This document shows positions 26,774-39,306 of a stretch of 64,000 nucleotides of DNA, in pieces. Made by a program: the position numbers and the translations under genes. The notes under the pieces are model-generated. The model did not search any database, was not told the origin of the DNA, and worked only from the letters and a program-made list of their open reading frames with translations. The DNA comes from Tubulanus polymorphus (taxonomy: Eukaryota; Nemertea; Palaeonemertea; Tubulaniformes; Tubulanidae): positions 7,066,278 through 7,130,277 of the forward strand of contig NC_134030.1 of assembly GCF_964204645.1 (NCBI RefSeq), read 5' to 3'. Position 1 is the stretch's first letter. Each line of letters opens with the position of its first letter.

Positions 26774-28044
26774 ACGAGTGTTCAGTTGTCGTTTAATCGG
26801 TGTTTTGAAAACATTCCTTAATTATTTCGTTCTTAGGTTTAGTTTTTCATCATTTGTTGAAAATGTTACAATAATTCAACGTTAATTGTTAATCAACTGT
26901 ATCATATGTTGATCGTGTAATTTACAAAATTATGAAGCATTTAGATGGAATCAGTAATTTCTGCTATTCTGGACTATTGTTTTACAGTATTTGCATGTGC
27001 TTTGACTTTTAATAAATTTTGTTCAGATTTTTATTGCATGTCTTTTCGGTTGCGATCTTTCCACGAAAGGACCTGTCTTGAAACCCGCCATGCATTTAAA
27101 AACCTTTTTAAAGGCTTTCACTCACTGTACCCATCTCAATTCAAAGGCTTTTACTGGACTTGTGACTCACTGACTGCTATGAACTCGACTACTACACTTG
27201 AACTCCTAAGCATCAACAAGCGCATTGAAAATTTCCTTAGTTGAAGTTGGAAGAAAAGTGAAATAATTCAACTCGAAAATTGTTATACAATTAGCAATTA
27301 CTGGTTTATTTATAATCATAATTTAATTTGTATTTATAGTACAACAAATGCTAGACCTGTGTCGAAATAAATCCCACTTTTACAGTATCTACTTGGCACA
27401 GACAAATCTGGGAAAGTATAAATTCTGAATTTTATTCAGATTCTCCCACTCCCAATGACGACAAAGATATTTTTGAGCGTATTACATACGAAACTTAAAA
27501 TATTCACTGTATACACTGCACAATCTTACAGCTTAACTCTGATTTGTTGGAGCCAGAGTTATTATATGATTTTCGTTTAGCACGAAACCGGTACAAACAA
27601 TGAGGTATATTTTTGATTGTCCAGATTTCATGTGTTCGCTGACCTGGGCACCTGATATCGTTAATTGCAGTAGTTTGCGCCAAAATTGAGAGTAATTTGA
27701 GATCAAAAATAGTAGTTTAGTTGAAAATGAACAAGAAATTACTCTTAATTTGAGTGTGTTGATATTCTTAGGAGTAGTTGAGCTCGACACGGCCCTTTAA
27801 TAGCAGTCCCACCCAGGTCTGTGTTCGCGACATTCTAATTTGAAAACGAAATAAAAGTTATTATATATCAGCCATTAGATGTCCACAAACTACACAAAGC
27901 GCATCATGCAGACGTCACACGACAATGGTGAAAGTCTGTAGGAGGTGGATCGATGTTACATATCCTATGCAGTAATAGAAATCGGAATATTGGCAGAGTT
28001 CAAAGAAAACTTGCTGTTTCTAACAACATTGAGTGTCTCGATGA
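26774..28044. other. Intergenic region between convergent HINFP and nuclear receptor genes
   Basis: It holds the two 3' untranslated regions facing each other. No gene is seen. The open frame 26945-27244 has no domain, lies in the HINFP 3'UTR across its AATAAA, and is treated as chance. A minus-strand AATAAA (TTTATT around 27303) could end the nuclear receptor transcript. Confidence 0.5.
27011..27016 (+). terminator. Polyadenylation signal AATAAA, HINFP
   Basis: AATAAA about 240 bases after the 26773 stop and 380 after the 26628 stop, followed by a T-rich stretch. It is the best 3' end candidate for HINFP. Confidence 0.5.
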
Positions 28045-31000
28045 TTAACTGATCATCTCCTGGACTAGAGCCGTCATTTTTATCGAGCCGGATAAACTCA
28101 ACGACAAAAATTTTTCCATCGCCTTCGTGCTGACCGAACGCAGCGCCGGTAATCGTAGCAGCAGTTTGCCGTAGTGCCGAGCGTCGTTCGGATACGTGAG
28201 CGCCGTGTATGCCCGTAGACTGTTCAGGAATCGATTCTGTAAATTCGTCACTTTACTTTTCTCTTTAATGCCAGACGCATCTGAAAAACGCGAGTTCGGG
28301 CATATTATATGCCTTTAAAACGCCGAAAGGATCTCGAAACAAATCTTCAACGGTCGTGGTAAAATACTGAGCGGACAATTAATAGAATGGGCTAACTTAT
28401 CTAGTAGTATTGACAAATTCTACAATATCAAATACTGCAGGGGTTTGTGACATGCTCATTTTCTCACAGCGTACAGAGTGGTTCAGACCAATTTATGAGG
28501 ATTTTTTACAGGAACAAATTGGCCTTTGGTGAATATTGGTGCAGCCAATAAGAGTAATATTTTTGTAAGAGTTTTCCTTACCCGGGTAAGTTAAGACGAG
28601 CACATTCAGTAAGTTAAACTCTGTCGTATCCATGTAGACGTCTTTCATACGACTGACGAACTCGAGTGTAGCGTTGATCAAATCTTTACCCCAACCGACA
28701 TCGACGCCGTCCCTCGGTGAGAGAATAACGTTCGTACTGAAGCGTACGCGACCTGGAGTCTCCAGCGACCTGGAAATGGAAATATCAGTGAATAAATTGT
28801 GCTTCATATACAACAGAAGATGAGACTTGTCCCCAAAGTTTTTTTTTAGAAACTGATTAATCCTAAATAAAACTTCATTAGTGTGAAGTATGAACTCTTA
28901 CCTGAACGCCAGTCGAAGCACATTTAATTCCATGAAAGAACTTTTCAATAAAGCCATTTGATCTTCTAAACTAAGGTCGAGGAATCCTGTAAAAAGCAAC
29001 TACCAGGGTGTTAAAATAAACCAAGAATTAGAAAATATGACAGAAATATTTTGCGATGCCTGATTAAGAAATGAAAATACTGTCAAAATCCCTTAATTTC
29101 GAAAAATTTTACTCGAGATTTAGTTCTAATTTGGACATTATTAACATCATATTTCATATACGTGTATATAAAATGCATGTAAAACATTCTATTTAATCTG
29201 GATTGCTCATAAAATGGATCGATTTCATTCATCCAAATTGACCTGAATTCAGAGGGTTCTAGTATATGAACAAATACATTAGTACCGAGTTAGAAAATAT
29301 ATGGATAATCCATCAACCCTACCAGGGATTTGTACCCGATGGCATTGTGACTTTGCGCTGTATGATGAAAATTGTTCATTAGTACCTGGTACTTTCTTGG
29401 CCCACATTATAATGAGCTTCAACTCGGCGTATCCGTACTGCATTAGTTCACTGAGAGTGTTCGCAGATCCATCCTCGTTCCCTTCGAAAAGCTTATCTAT
29501 AAAAACGAACCCAAATACAATACAATTTCACATTACGCAAATGATGCAAATACATGTTAGACCTGTGGGCAATGAAGAGGAAGCCAATGGGCTGCTGAAT
29601 TACAGATTAGATTAGGTTCCCTACAACATTCAGATCACGTCAAGAAGTAGAAAATCAGGAATAGATCTGAGGATCCAAATACAGAGATCTCTATCAATAT
29701 CATTTGAAAATTTAAAACAAACTTATGTAGGTTATTCGGACTGGCTACAGTACAGAAGAACCCGCTTAATTCAGGTCATCCTGGACCAGTTTAAATTCTC
29801 CGGTTTATGGAGAAATCTGAATTAAATAACATATCATATTTTGAATTCATGAACAGATGGACCATGAATGGATTATGGTAGATCAAAAACTGGGTGAAAC
29901 TGGTCTAAATTTAGTGGGTTCGACTGTAATAGTATTGTAAATCATAACACAGATATGAATTGAATATAACTTACTATCAATGGTAGGTATAGATTCGGCT
30001 TTAGCGTTGATAATGCTGTTTATAAGCGCGCTATCCAGCGGCTCTGGGTCGACAAGCAGAGACGACATATCCTCATCATAACGACTCCGCTTTACACGAT
30101 GTTTCCCACCTGGAGTTCGATCCTCACGTACAGCTGAAAATCATCTGCATATATTGAGCAGGTGTTGGTTCTGTAACTGTTCATACACATTGTTTAATAC
30201 TATGTACGAAGTACTCTTAGCTTTGAATTAATGTTATTTGATACCCAGTACTCAGAACCCAGGACTCGAGATCAATATTACAGATGTAATATCAACTTTT
30301 AGCGACTTAACGCATTCGCGAACGTTATACGCTACTCAGTTTAGGGGTGCAGCTAGTAGTGTAACTGGTCCAGAATTTGTTGAAATATCAAAAGTTGGTT
30401 AAAAAGTTATGGTAGTACATAAGTAAGATAGTACTTCCATTTATAGTAGTTTTCACCACACAAATTAAGAAGAGCAATTTGACTTCAAGAAATGGAAGTT
30501 ATTCAATTGAAAATGAAAACTGAAAATGTTTTCATTTTCAAAATAAATTAAGAAGAGCAATTTGACTTCAAGAATTATAAGTTATTTAATTGAAAATGAT
30601 ATCTGAACTTATTTTTCATTTTTAAAATATTTTGAAGTAAATGACTTCACAGTGGTAGTCATCACTATGATCCAATCGAATTCATTTATTTTCAACTTCA
30701 GACTCAAGCCAAAATCTTAGAAAAACTAAAAAAAACTTTCAATGATGGCTATACTTATCATGAAGCGTTAAGAATGACCGCCTTTTTCTTGACATACCTT
30801 CTCTTGGCTTCCTTAGACAATTGACTGTCTGATAAACGACAATATGATGAAAATACTTTGAATGAGAATTTTTTACTTCATACCTTCTCTTTTCATGCCG
30901 ACATCACAACACTTCTGGAATCGGCAATACTGACAATTGTTTCGCGTGTACTTGTCGACGATGCAGTTCTGTTTCTCCTTGCAGGCGTAGTTCAAATTCT

Positions 31001-31472
31001 TCTGCACTGTACGTTTAAAAAATCCCTTACAACCTTCGCACGAGAACACGCCGTAATGAAACCCGGAGCCACGGTCGCAACAAACGAGACAAACTCCGAC
31101 GACCCCGTCGCCGCCGCCTCCCGACGCGCCGAACAACGACTGTCGATTGCTCGGTATTTCATCGGTCGCGATCGCCGCCGCGTTGCGACCTTCCATTATT
31201 TGCAGAGGGCGCTGCTCGAGCAGATCGGAACCGTCGCTCGCGGCGCGGTGACGATGGTGATGATCGACGAGGCCGTCCGCGACGGAGGTGTAAACATCGG
31301 GATGCGCGGACGCTTCGACGACTAGTTCGACGGACGACGTGTCTAACGACGTGGTCGAGGTAACGCCCTCATCCCCGACCGCGTGGTGGTGACCGATGTC
31401 GTAATCGGGGTGTAGTAAACGATCGTCTCCTCGAGGAATGCTGTCATTAGAATCGCTCGGTTCTCTATTCAT
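28045..31472 (-). CDS. Orphan nuclear receptor, NR4/NR8-like, subfamily unresolved
   Basis: Ligand-regulated-type transcription factor. Six minus-strand coding exons: 30884-31472, 29975-30133, 29386-29496, 28902-28986, 28582-28769, 28045-28280; phases close to 455 residues. The N-terminal domain (1-127) is rich in His, Asp and Gly. The DNA-binding domain spans C128-M193: first module C128/C131/C145/C148 with P-box CEGCKG, then FFKRTVQKN; second module C164/C170/C180/C183 with [11 protein letters not shown]-terminal extension reads [13 protein letters not shown]. The ligand-binding domain begins near helix 3 ([18 protein letters not shown]) with [19 protein letters not shown] and [12 protein letters not shown], and ends with LVQEMIS, an intact AF-2 core (LVQEMI) at the extreme C-terminus. 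The LBD order recalls NR4; the AF-2 and [10 protein letters not shown] recall RXR. An acceptor (TTCTAG) nine bases before the ATG implies a 5'UTR intron. Confidence 0.92.
30462..30628 (+). repeat. Two tandem 83-bp repeats in nuclear receptor intron 1
   Basis: Units starting at 30462 and 30545 both begin AAATTAAGAAGAGCAATTTG and continue through TTCAAG...AAGTTATT.AATTGAAAATGA. The second unit has diverged by several substitutions. Non-coding. Confidence 0.7.
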
Positions 31473-33182
31473 AGTAAATACCTAGAAACGGAATGAAATA
31501 TAAATGATCGATAGCCTAGAAGTCTACTAGTATCTTGTTGTTCTCCACAACGTTAGACGATCTTTTCAATCCTAACCCTAACCCTCTGGGCCCTATAGAC
31601 CCTAAATCTGATTGAAAAAGCCGCCATTTCGCTTTTAAAGTGTGAGCATGTGCAATCGGGTACATACATAGTCAGTAACCTGTCTGTGGTTTAGTTTCAC
31701 AATCGGATATTTTCACAAACCACAGTCAGGAATGGGAAGGTCATTTTTGTATGAAATCTTCGTCAGCCAATTTGACTGACGAGTAATTTGCCTGGCATTT
31801 CATTGTCTCTTAAGATATCCGTCTATTTTTTGTTGTAATCGACGCACAACAGATTCGTAGTTTGTCTGATACCTATAACACCTCACCTGACGATCTTAAT
31901 CCATGTGCAAATTGGCCGTAAAGTGAGAGTAAATTTCCGTCGGGTCAACAGCTGCCATTTTGAAAATTACTGGAGGTGCTGGCACCTGTGGACTGAGGCG
32001 AGGACAACAGCACAAACTAACGAAGCGAAACGACGAAATTGAAAAAAATTAAGAAATCACCACTTATTCACATTTTTCTTTTACCAGAATTTATTATTTC
32101 ATTATTTATTATGGAAAACACGAAGATTTGAAATATAAGTTGGAAAACCATCAAAAATAAAAATTGTCGTTTCGTCTTGGAAGTTTTATATAAATCCTTG
32201 TAGGTCCCCTTGTCTTATCATGCCACATGTGCAATACAGAGAAATGGTGGCCAATGGCGAAATTGGTGGAGAAATTAATTAATTTCTCAAAATAATGTTG
32301 ATTAACCACTCGAAACATACATAAAATTGAATTATTTCGAAAGGTACCTGTGTTAGTTTGTGAATTAAGCCATTAATTGTGGACTGAAGTGAATAGAAAG
32401 TATATTTTTGAAGTGTTACTTTTTTCAACCGTGTTTTGGTCCTTGTCATCCCTAACGTTGGTATAAGCCCATCCGATTATAAAAAAGCTTACCACCAACG
32501 ATTAGGTAACTAACTAGTACATACATTGGTATCGCAAATTGAAAAAGATTGGATACCCACCACAACAGGTTTATGAGGGACCTTACTACCACTGTCTCTC
32601 TATAGATTCTGACCCTCTTTTGCTGCAATGCTTGTATCACTATCAGCAGGTATCGTAGGAATTACAAACCATTACATACAACAACCTGACACTGTCACAC
32701 ACTGACAGTGAAAACAGTCAACGACAACAGGCTCAGTAGCTAGGCCTATTCAAAATTATTGACTGGACTATTGGGAAACCCGACTTCCTTAAGGCCTTAA
32801 CAAAGTTGAAATAGACACACTAATGTCAGAATGATTACTTCAATGGACTACTTACCTTTCAAATCTTGACGTTTACATCAAAAAGAGAATTGTAGCTTAC
32901 TCTTTTCTAATCGATCGTAAATCAAATCAATTCAATTCAATATACTTGATTAAGGTACGGAATGCGAAACGGAATTGAACTGAATCCAGATGGTGGGTGG
33001 CTCCAATTAAGTTCAAGCCTCAAATATCTACAAGTTGGTTCAAGTTCGAAACATTGTATTAGTTACACAAATAGCTATAGTTTCTATTTCACAGCATACA
33101 TCAGTCATGCAACCAGAATCACAATATGCCATGGTACATTGTGAATGATGCATTTCTAAAGAGTTGAAGAGGCCGGAACGTC

Positions 33183-34029
33183 AAATTCAAATTCAAATAT
33201 TTATTCAGTATAAACAATTGCACTGTTTGTGACTGACATTTATACATACATACATGTTACAGAGTGAGAAATAAAAAAATAATAGAAATCATTAACATCT
33301 TATAAACAAGCACTGATATAAAAACAGATATACATGTAATACGATAGACTATATGCATGGCTCGAAAGTTTCAACAAAAAAATACTATATCGGCAGTTAT
33401 GTTTAGATGATACATATATACACATATTAATATAGATTTAACAGAAAAAGATAGCTATGGCAACTTTAAACAATGGACCTTACAGCAGGGACATACAGAC
33501 TGGTAAATTTTAGTAGTTTTTGGATGTTCGGGTTATTATTTGAATTGAAAATTTCCGTCAAAGTTTGTGTATCAAGACTTTCAAGTCAGTATGTCTTTCT
33601 ATATTCATCAAATTTAGTGCAGTTGAATAGGAAATGTTCCTCATCCTCTATAGCGTTACATACTATACACAGACGGTTTTCAGTAGTTATTGATAGGTGC
33701 CGCCCTTTTTCAATCATGAGGTTATGAGAACTAGTCCTTAACTTAGCCATTGCTGACTTTTGGTAAAAATCATTAGAGATGTAGAGATATTTTTCTAGTT
33801 TAAAGTCAGTCTTATATTTGTTATAAAATTGGTATCTACTATGTTTTGGATCTGATATTTCATTTTTCCAATAATTTCTGAAGTCAGCCTGTAAAGATAG
33901 TTTAATTGATTTGGTAGCTTTTACAATATTCTGGGACCCATTATTGTGCCATAGTTCAGAGTATCCAAAGTAATTAAGTATTGCATGAATAGCAGATATT
34001 GAGTTTATGAAATTTTTATCTTTATACAT
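33183..34029 (-). mobile_element. 5'-truncated LINE: reverse transcriptase ORF C-terminus and 3' tail
   Basis: The minus-strand frame 34029-33586 encodes about 147 residues matching the end of non-LTR retrotransposon ORF2 proteins: LRTSSHNLMIEKGRH, then the terminal Cys/His motif CIVCNAIEDEEHFLFNC. About 400 bases of 3'UTR follow, ending in a short TTTGAA repeat tail at 33183-33196 (plus strand TTCAAATTCAAATTC). The catalytic RT and endonuclease domains are absent, so it is a dead 5'-truncated copy. The clade is not assigned. Confidence 0.8.
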
Positions 34030-34776
34030 TCATAACGTCGGCGAGCGTAATCAGCGGGCTTATATTTGTTCCAAGGAATGTTGAAAACGCGCGAGCGCAC
34101 CGTTTGAAATTTCATACCTGGAAATACGCTCTAGACGTTTCCGACCTCTATTTTCAATTCAGTGAAATCAAAATCGCACCGCTAGAACAAAAAGTATTTT
34201 TATCAATACATTGCAACAACTTCACCGAATCCTGCCGCAAGCAGCGAATCTAACCGAATGTTTTGTCGCATGTTGATGACTTGGTCAATGAACATACATG
34301 TAATCGAACAATTCGCGTATTCTTATATATGATGTTCAAGTTTTTTTTGGTAATATTTTATGAAATAGAACTTAATTCGCTCTGAAATGAAAGAAGGAAT
34401 AAAAAACCAATGACCAACCTTCACTCCCTAATAGACAATTAATGAATCATTTGATATACGCAGGGTGACCCTACCCATCGTTGGACCCTGAATCATCGCA
34501 AAAGCACCTTCATGCTGCTGAATAAGAGCATTGTAAATTCTACTTCTCGATTACTTAGAAATCGACCAGAACAACAGGCCAACTACTTATTTATTCATTA
34601 CACTAGCCCGTCCTCTGTATATACACGCTCTTCGCAGACCGTCCGGTTTTGATAACGACATTAAGATATACAGATAAATCGAGCGCTGGTATGCATAATA
34701 TATATGTATATATACTTGTACATAATAACATGGCGGGGTCCCCGAAGACGTGCAGTAAACAAACGACATCGACAAC

Positions 34777-34787
34777 GTCCTAGCAAC
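34777..34787 (+). promoter_or_regulatory. RFX X-box-like motif upstream of the C17orf98-like gene
   Basis: GTCCTAGCAAC (reverse complement GTTGCTAGGAC) lies about 230 bases before the ATG. One half site, AGCAAC, fits the RFX half-site consensus RGYAAC exactly; the other is imperfect. RFX factors drive ciliary genes, so the site would fit the inferred axonemal role. The support is motif and position only. Confidence 0.28.
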
Positions 34788-35015
34788 AGCATAAACTTTA
34801 AACTAAAGACTGTGGCAGTGTTTATTATACCAACCGAGCGGTGGGATATAATTTCTGTTTAATCAAATATTGCGTGACAAATTCTCGTTCAAACCAGTCC
34901 AGGCATCTGTTGGTTCATTAGATTGATTTTCAACTAGTGGATTTTTGTAGACTGTCGCGTCGAGTGCGTTTGTCGGAGGTATTTTTGGTGCTTTTCCCAT
35001 TGACGTTAACGAAAA

Positions 35016-37987
35016 ATGAGCAAAGCAAATAGCATCGCGGGATCGGCGACTTCGCATCGATCCCCTCGAAGCAAGAGATCCAACAAAATCTACCGCACCC
35101 CACCCACTCCGCCGCCGGAGATCTTGCTGGAGAAGGAGAAAACGTTCGTCCTCGACTCAAACGCGTGCTCGTCCATCTCGACTGATTACTCTCGAACCAA
35201 CCCGAAATTGGGACCAGTCATCAAACCGTATAACTCGCAAAAGGATCGCCATGCTAATGGATATTTCGTGTTTCACGGTGTAGATGAAACTCTCTCGAAA
35301 ACAGGACAGGTGAGATTTTATTAGCACAAATATTAGATTATTCGTTTGTCTTTTTGTAAACGGGTTCAATTTAGAGATACTTCCACGGGTCCAGTTTCAC
35401 AAAACGTTATTCTAACAATTTCGATTCCGTCGTTATAAGAGCAACATGGGATGATCTGTTTTACAAAACTAGGCATCGAAAAGTCAAGAGAAATCATCAT
35501 GATGACTCAATCCAAATGATCGTAGTTTGGTTTCGTCCTAAGTAGGCTTACGGTCTCCATATGGGTTGCTGAAAATTAGGAGAAGGGATATTGATCAGAA
35601 TTTACCGCGTATAATTTCGTAATTCAGATTCAGATTCAGATTCAATTTTTATTGTTCACGAATTTTGCAATTCGCGTTGAACAAAACATACATTAAGGAT
35701 AAATAAATACAGAATGACGGTATAACAGCGCGGGGAGTTCACATCTCTATTATACATGTTTACAACTTAATTTGAGCATATTCGAATAAATCTAGAAAGA
35801 TTTATCAGAATTCTTTGATTTTTTGTACAGAAAAGGGAGTTCATATTTTCAAAATTTGGAGTTGACCAAAATCTTCTAGGGATAAGTTTTTCGCGTTGTA
35901 TCTGGAAAAAACTACATTCTAATATAGTGTGACGCTCGTCCCCCAAAACACCGAGGTTACAATTTGTACAAAGTTGATGCCTATTTCTCAATTTACGTTG
36001 AGGATATCTGTAGTTCAATTGCGCAACAAGTCGTTTGCTAATAGGAATATTGATATATCGTGCAGCGATGTAATGAATAATTCAAACTGAAAATGGCGAT
36101 TCAGCGATGTACATGTCGTTTCTATCGAAATCATCACGAGTCTACATATATCAGTTTCCGTTTCATGTCACCGTATTCCCCTTTAATGGATCAGCAATTT
36201 GCTCGCTCAAGAATTACATATTTCTAGATTGTAGCATTATTAATCGGAGATTTGAATTTCATTAGAAGTCTATTCTGTATTAGGAGCCCCGGGATCTGGT
36301 TTTATTCGAAGTCGGGGATCCGTTACAATGCACGCTTTATGGTGCAATCATAAAAAACGACAAACTATAAGAAACCGTACTCGATTCCGTTATAGCCGAC
36401 CAGAACAGTAGGAAAAACCTGATAGATAATGGCGTACGGAACAAAGAACTTTTTCAATAGAAACTATTCATTCATACACATACATTCAACATCGAAATCA
36501 TTACCCGGTACTTGAATACCGATTCTTTTGTTAATTCCTGACCTGATATTAGAACTGATATCATTAAGGTATCCCCTGAGGGTAGATATTCAAACTAGTG
36601 AATCGTAGAAGCACAAGTCATCCTGCCCCCTTTCCATTCCATTTTTTTTTCACGTTAGCTTGTATTTTATGTGTTTTGGTTTTCCAATCTTCTTAACATC
36701 GATGAGATATTCTAATGAAAGCTCACAACCTAGATAACTATGTTGCGAATTAATTTGTTTTGCCTTTGACAGTTCTTTAAATTTCTTTCGTATGTCGCTA
36801 ATGTGGTTTTAATGATAATCTTACACTAGAATGTACGTATGTGCATACACGATGTTACTTCGATGTTGTCACGACGATTAATACCGTTTTAATAGCTAAT
36901 TCAAGCAGTTCAACTGCGTTAGGTCATGTAAGACCATATTGTACTGGGCTAATAGTATTCAAGTCGCTCGTGCTTGGTCGAAGATTAATATGCTTAATTA
37001 ACAAAATGCAAGTACCGTGCAACCATGTAAAAAAGATCCGTGACTACGGAAACAATATAATTGTAATTTAAGAGTGCGGATCTTGCTAGCGGAACTAAAT
37101 TCATGCAAAATTTACACGCGAATCGAAGCGAAACCGCGGCGCAGAAACCTCTTACAGCTATAAATACCTGATAATCGTTCGGCGACTTATCGCCATGGTT
37201 GCGATCTCGTCAATATTCACTTACGGGATTAAGTTTTTCCTAAATTCTTTTCTTTTATTGTCGGTTAATGAATGTTCTAACATTTCGTTTGGTCAACTGG
37301 TATTTCATATTGGAAAATATGCAGTTGTTTCACAGATGATTTAAAGTTTCACAAATGTTACATTAGTATTGGGTTATCAGGATTAATGGCATTTTAAGTC
37401 GTTCGGTGAAACGGGCCCAGACTGGTGTCTAGCGAACCATTAGCGATACATTTATCCATAGAGATCATGCATTTCAAATTTCCCGCTGCATTTTCGCATC
37501 TAGCAAACAAAGTTTGTAAAAACAAAAATATACATTTTGAAGAAATAAACCGTATGTATTTGATGGATGAAAATGTTGAAAACAATTCTTCTTTTTTAAA
37601 AAGAAAAAGGTTTTTGGCGATCTTCGTTACGTTAATCTTCTTATATTTACAGGAGAAACCAGGTTGCTCTATTGACGGTCCTGTTTTGGATCGATTTGAA
37701 TCAGATGGAGCCGGGCATGTTTATCTGACGCTACGTAATCAAAGTGGAGCTGGTGAGTGTCGAAACTGGAGAACCTGCCGAGGGAAAATGTCCCCACTTC
37801 TTACACGTTATATATTTCACCTTTTGCAGGCCATTCCCACGAGACAATTGATGGGCATTCGCAGTTTATGAAGGGCATAAAACCAACAATAGGATATCAC
37901 GGGCCATATGGATTCCGCAGAAACACCCCCTGGTTGCGGGCTATGCCTTCACCTTTTGGCACGGCGAGCAGATCACCTACGCACTAA
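35016..37987 (+). CDS. C17orf98-like small protein (probable ciliary/sperm)
   Basis: Three exons: 35016-35309, 37653-37752, 37830-37987; phases close to 183 residues. The N-terminus is basic and proline-rich (PPTPPPE). The core carries EKTFVLD, NPKLGPVIKPYNSQKDRHA, YFVFHGV and LSKTGQ. Exon 2 gives LTLRNQSGAG, and exon 3 gives GHSHETIDGH, FMKGIKPTIGYHGPYGFRR and NTPWLR. From memory, this order of short motifs (PYN.Q.D.HA, GHS, G.RRNTP.LR) matches vertebrate C17orf98, a small protein of unclear function with testis/cilia associations. That match was not checked by a search. There is no signal peptide or membrane segment. Intron 1 holds a LINE remnant. The last exon has been copied twice downstream as fossils at 45.5 and 53.0 kb. 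Confidence 0.72.
35627..36062 (-). mobile_element. 5'-truncated LINE end in intron 1 of the C17orf98-like gene
   Basis: The minus-strand frame 36018-35767 (open a little further upstream) encodes the C-terminus of a non-LTR retrotransposon ORF2. It has the motif CTNCNLGVLGDERHTILEC, analogous to the Cys/His motif of the 33.6-kb element, then a stop, a short 3'UTR and a TCTGAA repeat tail (plus strand ATTCAGATTCAGATTCAG at 35627-35645). It belongs to a different family from the 33.2-34.0 kb element but has a similar 3' architecture. Inactive. Confidence 0.7.
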
Positions 37988-39306
37988 ATGATCTCGACTG
38001 CACTATTTGTAAAAATGAAAACTATTCCTAACTTCATCGCGATTCACTTATACTACAGTTAGTCATTCGATGTTTTTCTAGTGTGGTGATTGATGTATAG
38101 CAATAATTATTGGGTAAAATACTGGCTTTTGTAAACATCCATTGGAGTCAGTTCCTTCAGTTGACACAGAGTTTATAATTAACCTCTAAAATTTTGCTCC
38201 GCGTTGGTTCAAATATTTTGCCAGCCTACAAGCTGCCGCTGCGGCTGGTTTTATAGACCAATAGGATTATATGAGCCAGTGAAATCCTTCTGCAATTCAC
38301 ATTGCGATAGTTCACTTACCTTGTAGATAGAAATCAAATTAATTTGAGCGTGTGTTACTCGCGCGGTATATATCCGTTTCAATTGTTTCGAAAATCTCCT
38401 GGAATTAATCATTGGTCGGTGTGTCCAGATATATGACAAACTGCAATGATCAAATTTTCAAAAATAAGAGATAGACCGGGACTAGATGTAATTTCGAGGT
38501 AATATACTAATGGTGACATCTCGCGGGGCAAGTCATGATATCTGTAGCCAAATTAGCAACGCACACTTTGGTCCATTCTAAATTTAACCCGTTCCAGATA
38601 CAGACTCATTTGCCTGGATCGATTCAACTAGCGGTAGTGTGAACGCGGCTTAGGTCGGTCTAAATTGAACCGGTCTAACATGGAACGGACCAATATGGAA
38701 TGGACTTTTTGCAAGTGAAATTGAAATTTATTTTCATTACGATGTTACATTATTGAACGATATAATAAGTATGATTAGACGAAGTGTTTCAAATTGAAGC
38801 ATACTAATCAAATTAACTATTGGCCATTACCGACGTATGACTTGGATCTCAGCAATTGATTCTTCGTCACATGGTTATGTTATAGAAAATGTCTGTGATA
38901 CGTATATATGAATATATATCTTTTAAGATAAACAATAAAAAGAATTGTATGAATATCAATTCATTATTCTTTGCTATATTGCCTTGGATCTACTCTCCAG
39001 TCGATGCTAGAGTGACCACTACACAATAAAACCCATAATAAAGCTCTTGCAGTAAGTACGCGATATCGCTGTCCCGATCTAGAAATCGTTGTAGCCATGA
39101 ATTTTTTTTTCTGGAGCTCCGATAGCTTATGAAATTAATCTAAATTGTTTATATATTCAAATTGACTGGTAACCATGGCAGTAACCTCGTGGAGTAGAAA
39201 GAGGTAGAGTGTGATAGTCAATTATTTTTTTACTATTATCTGTGGCAGTGGCTCAGTGGTTCTTGTTTTGGACTGTTGTCAGAAATCGTTAACACAGATT
39301 TTTACG
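37988..39306. other. Spacer of the first DEG/ENaC duplication unit
   Basis: No gene is seen. The part just before exon 1 of DEG/ENaC copy 1 (about 38.8-39.3 kb) has counterparts before copies 2 and 3. They share TACTCTCCAGTCGATG-like sequence, a GTAACCATGGCAGTAACCTCG motif and GGACTGTTGTCAGAA, so it likely includes the channel promoter. A short GGTTTTATAGACC motif near 38246 is related to the palindromic element at 16.1 kb. Confidence 0.5.

Larger units (their letters stand above)
31473..35015. other. Intergenic region with LINE remnant and telomere-like motif
   Basis: Apart from the LINE end at 33183-34029, no gene is recognisable. It includes a very short telomere-like stretch (CCTAACCCTAACCCT near 31570), too short to be a telomere relic of consequence, and a small perfect stem (CACTGTCA/TGACAGTG) near 32690-32710. 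The right end holds the promoter of the C17orf98-like gene and the left end that of the nuclear receptor. Confidence 0.5.

Noticed and set aside
26945-27244. 99-codon open frame after HINFP
   Set aside because: Lies in the HINFP 3'UTR across its AATAAA and has no recognisable domain.
30858-31325. 155-codon plus-strand open frame
   Set aside because: It is the antisense shadow of the nuclear receptor first exon, whose DNA-binding domain is unmistakable on the minus strand.
31570-31590. Telomeric repeat relic
   Set aside because: Only about two CCCTAA-type units; too short to mean anything.
35310-37652. Extra coding exons in intron 1 of the C17orf98-like gene
   Set aside because: Phase joins perfectly from 35309 to 37653, and the intron content is LINE remnant and non-coding sequence.
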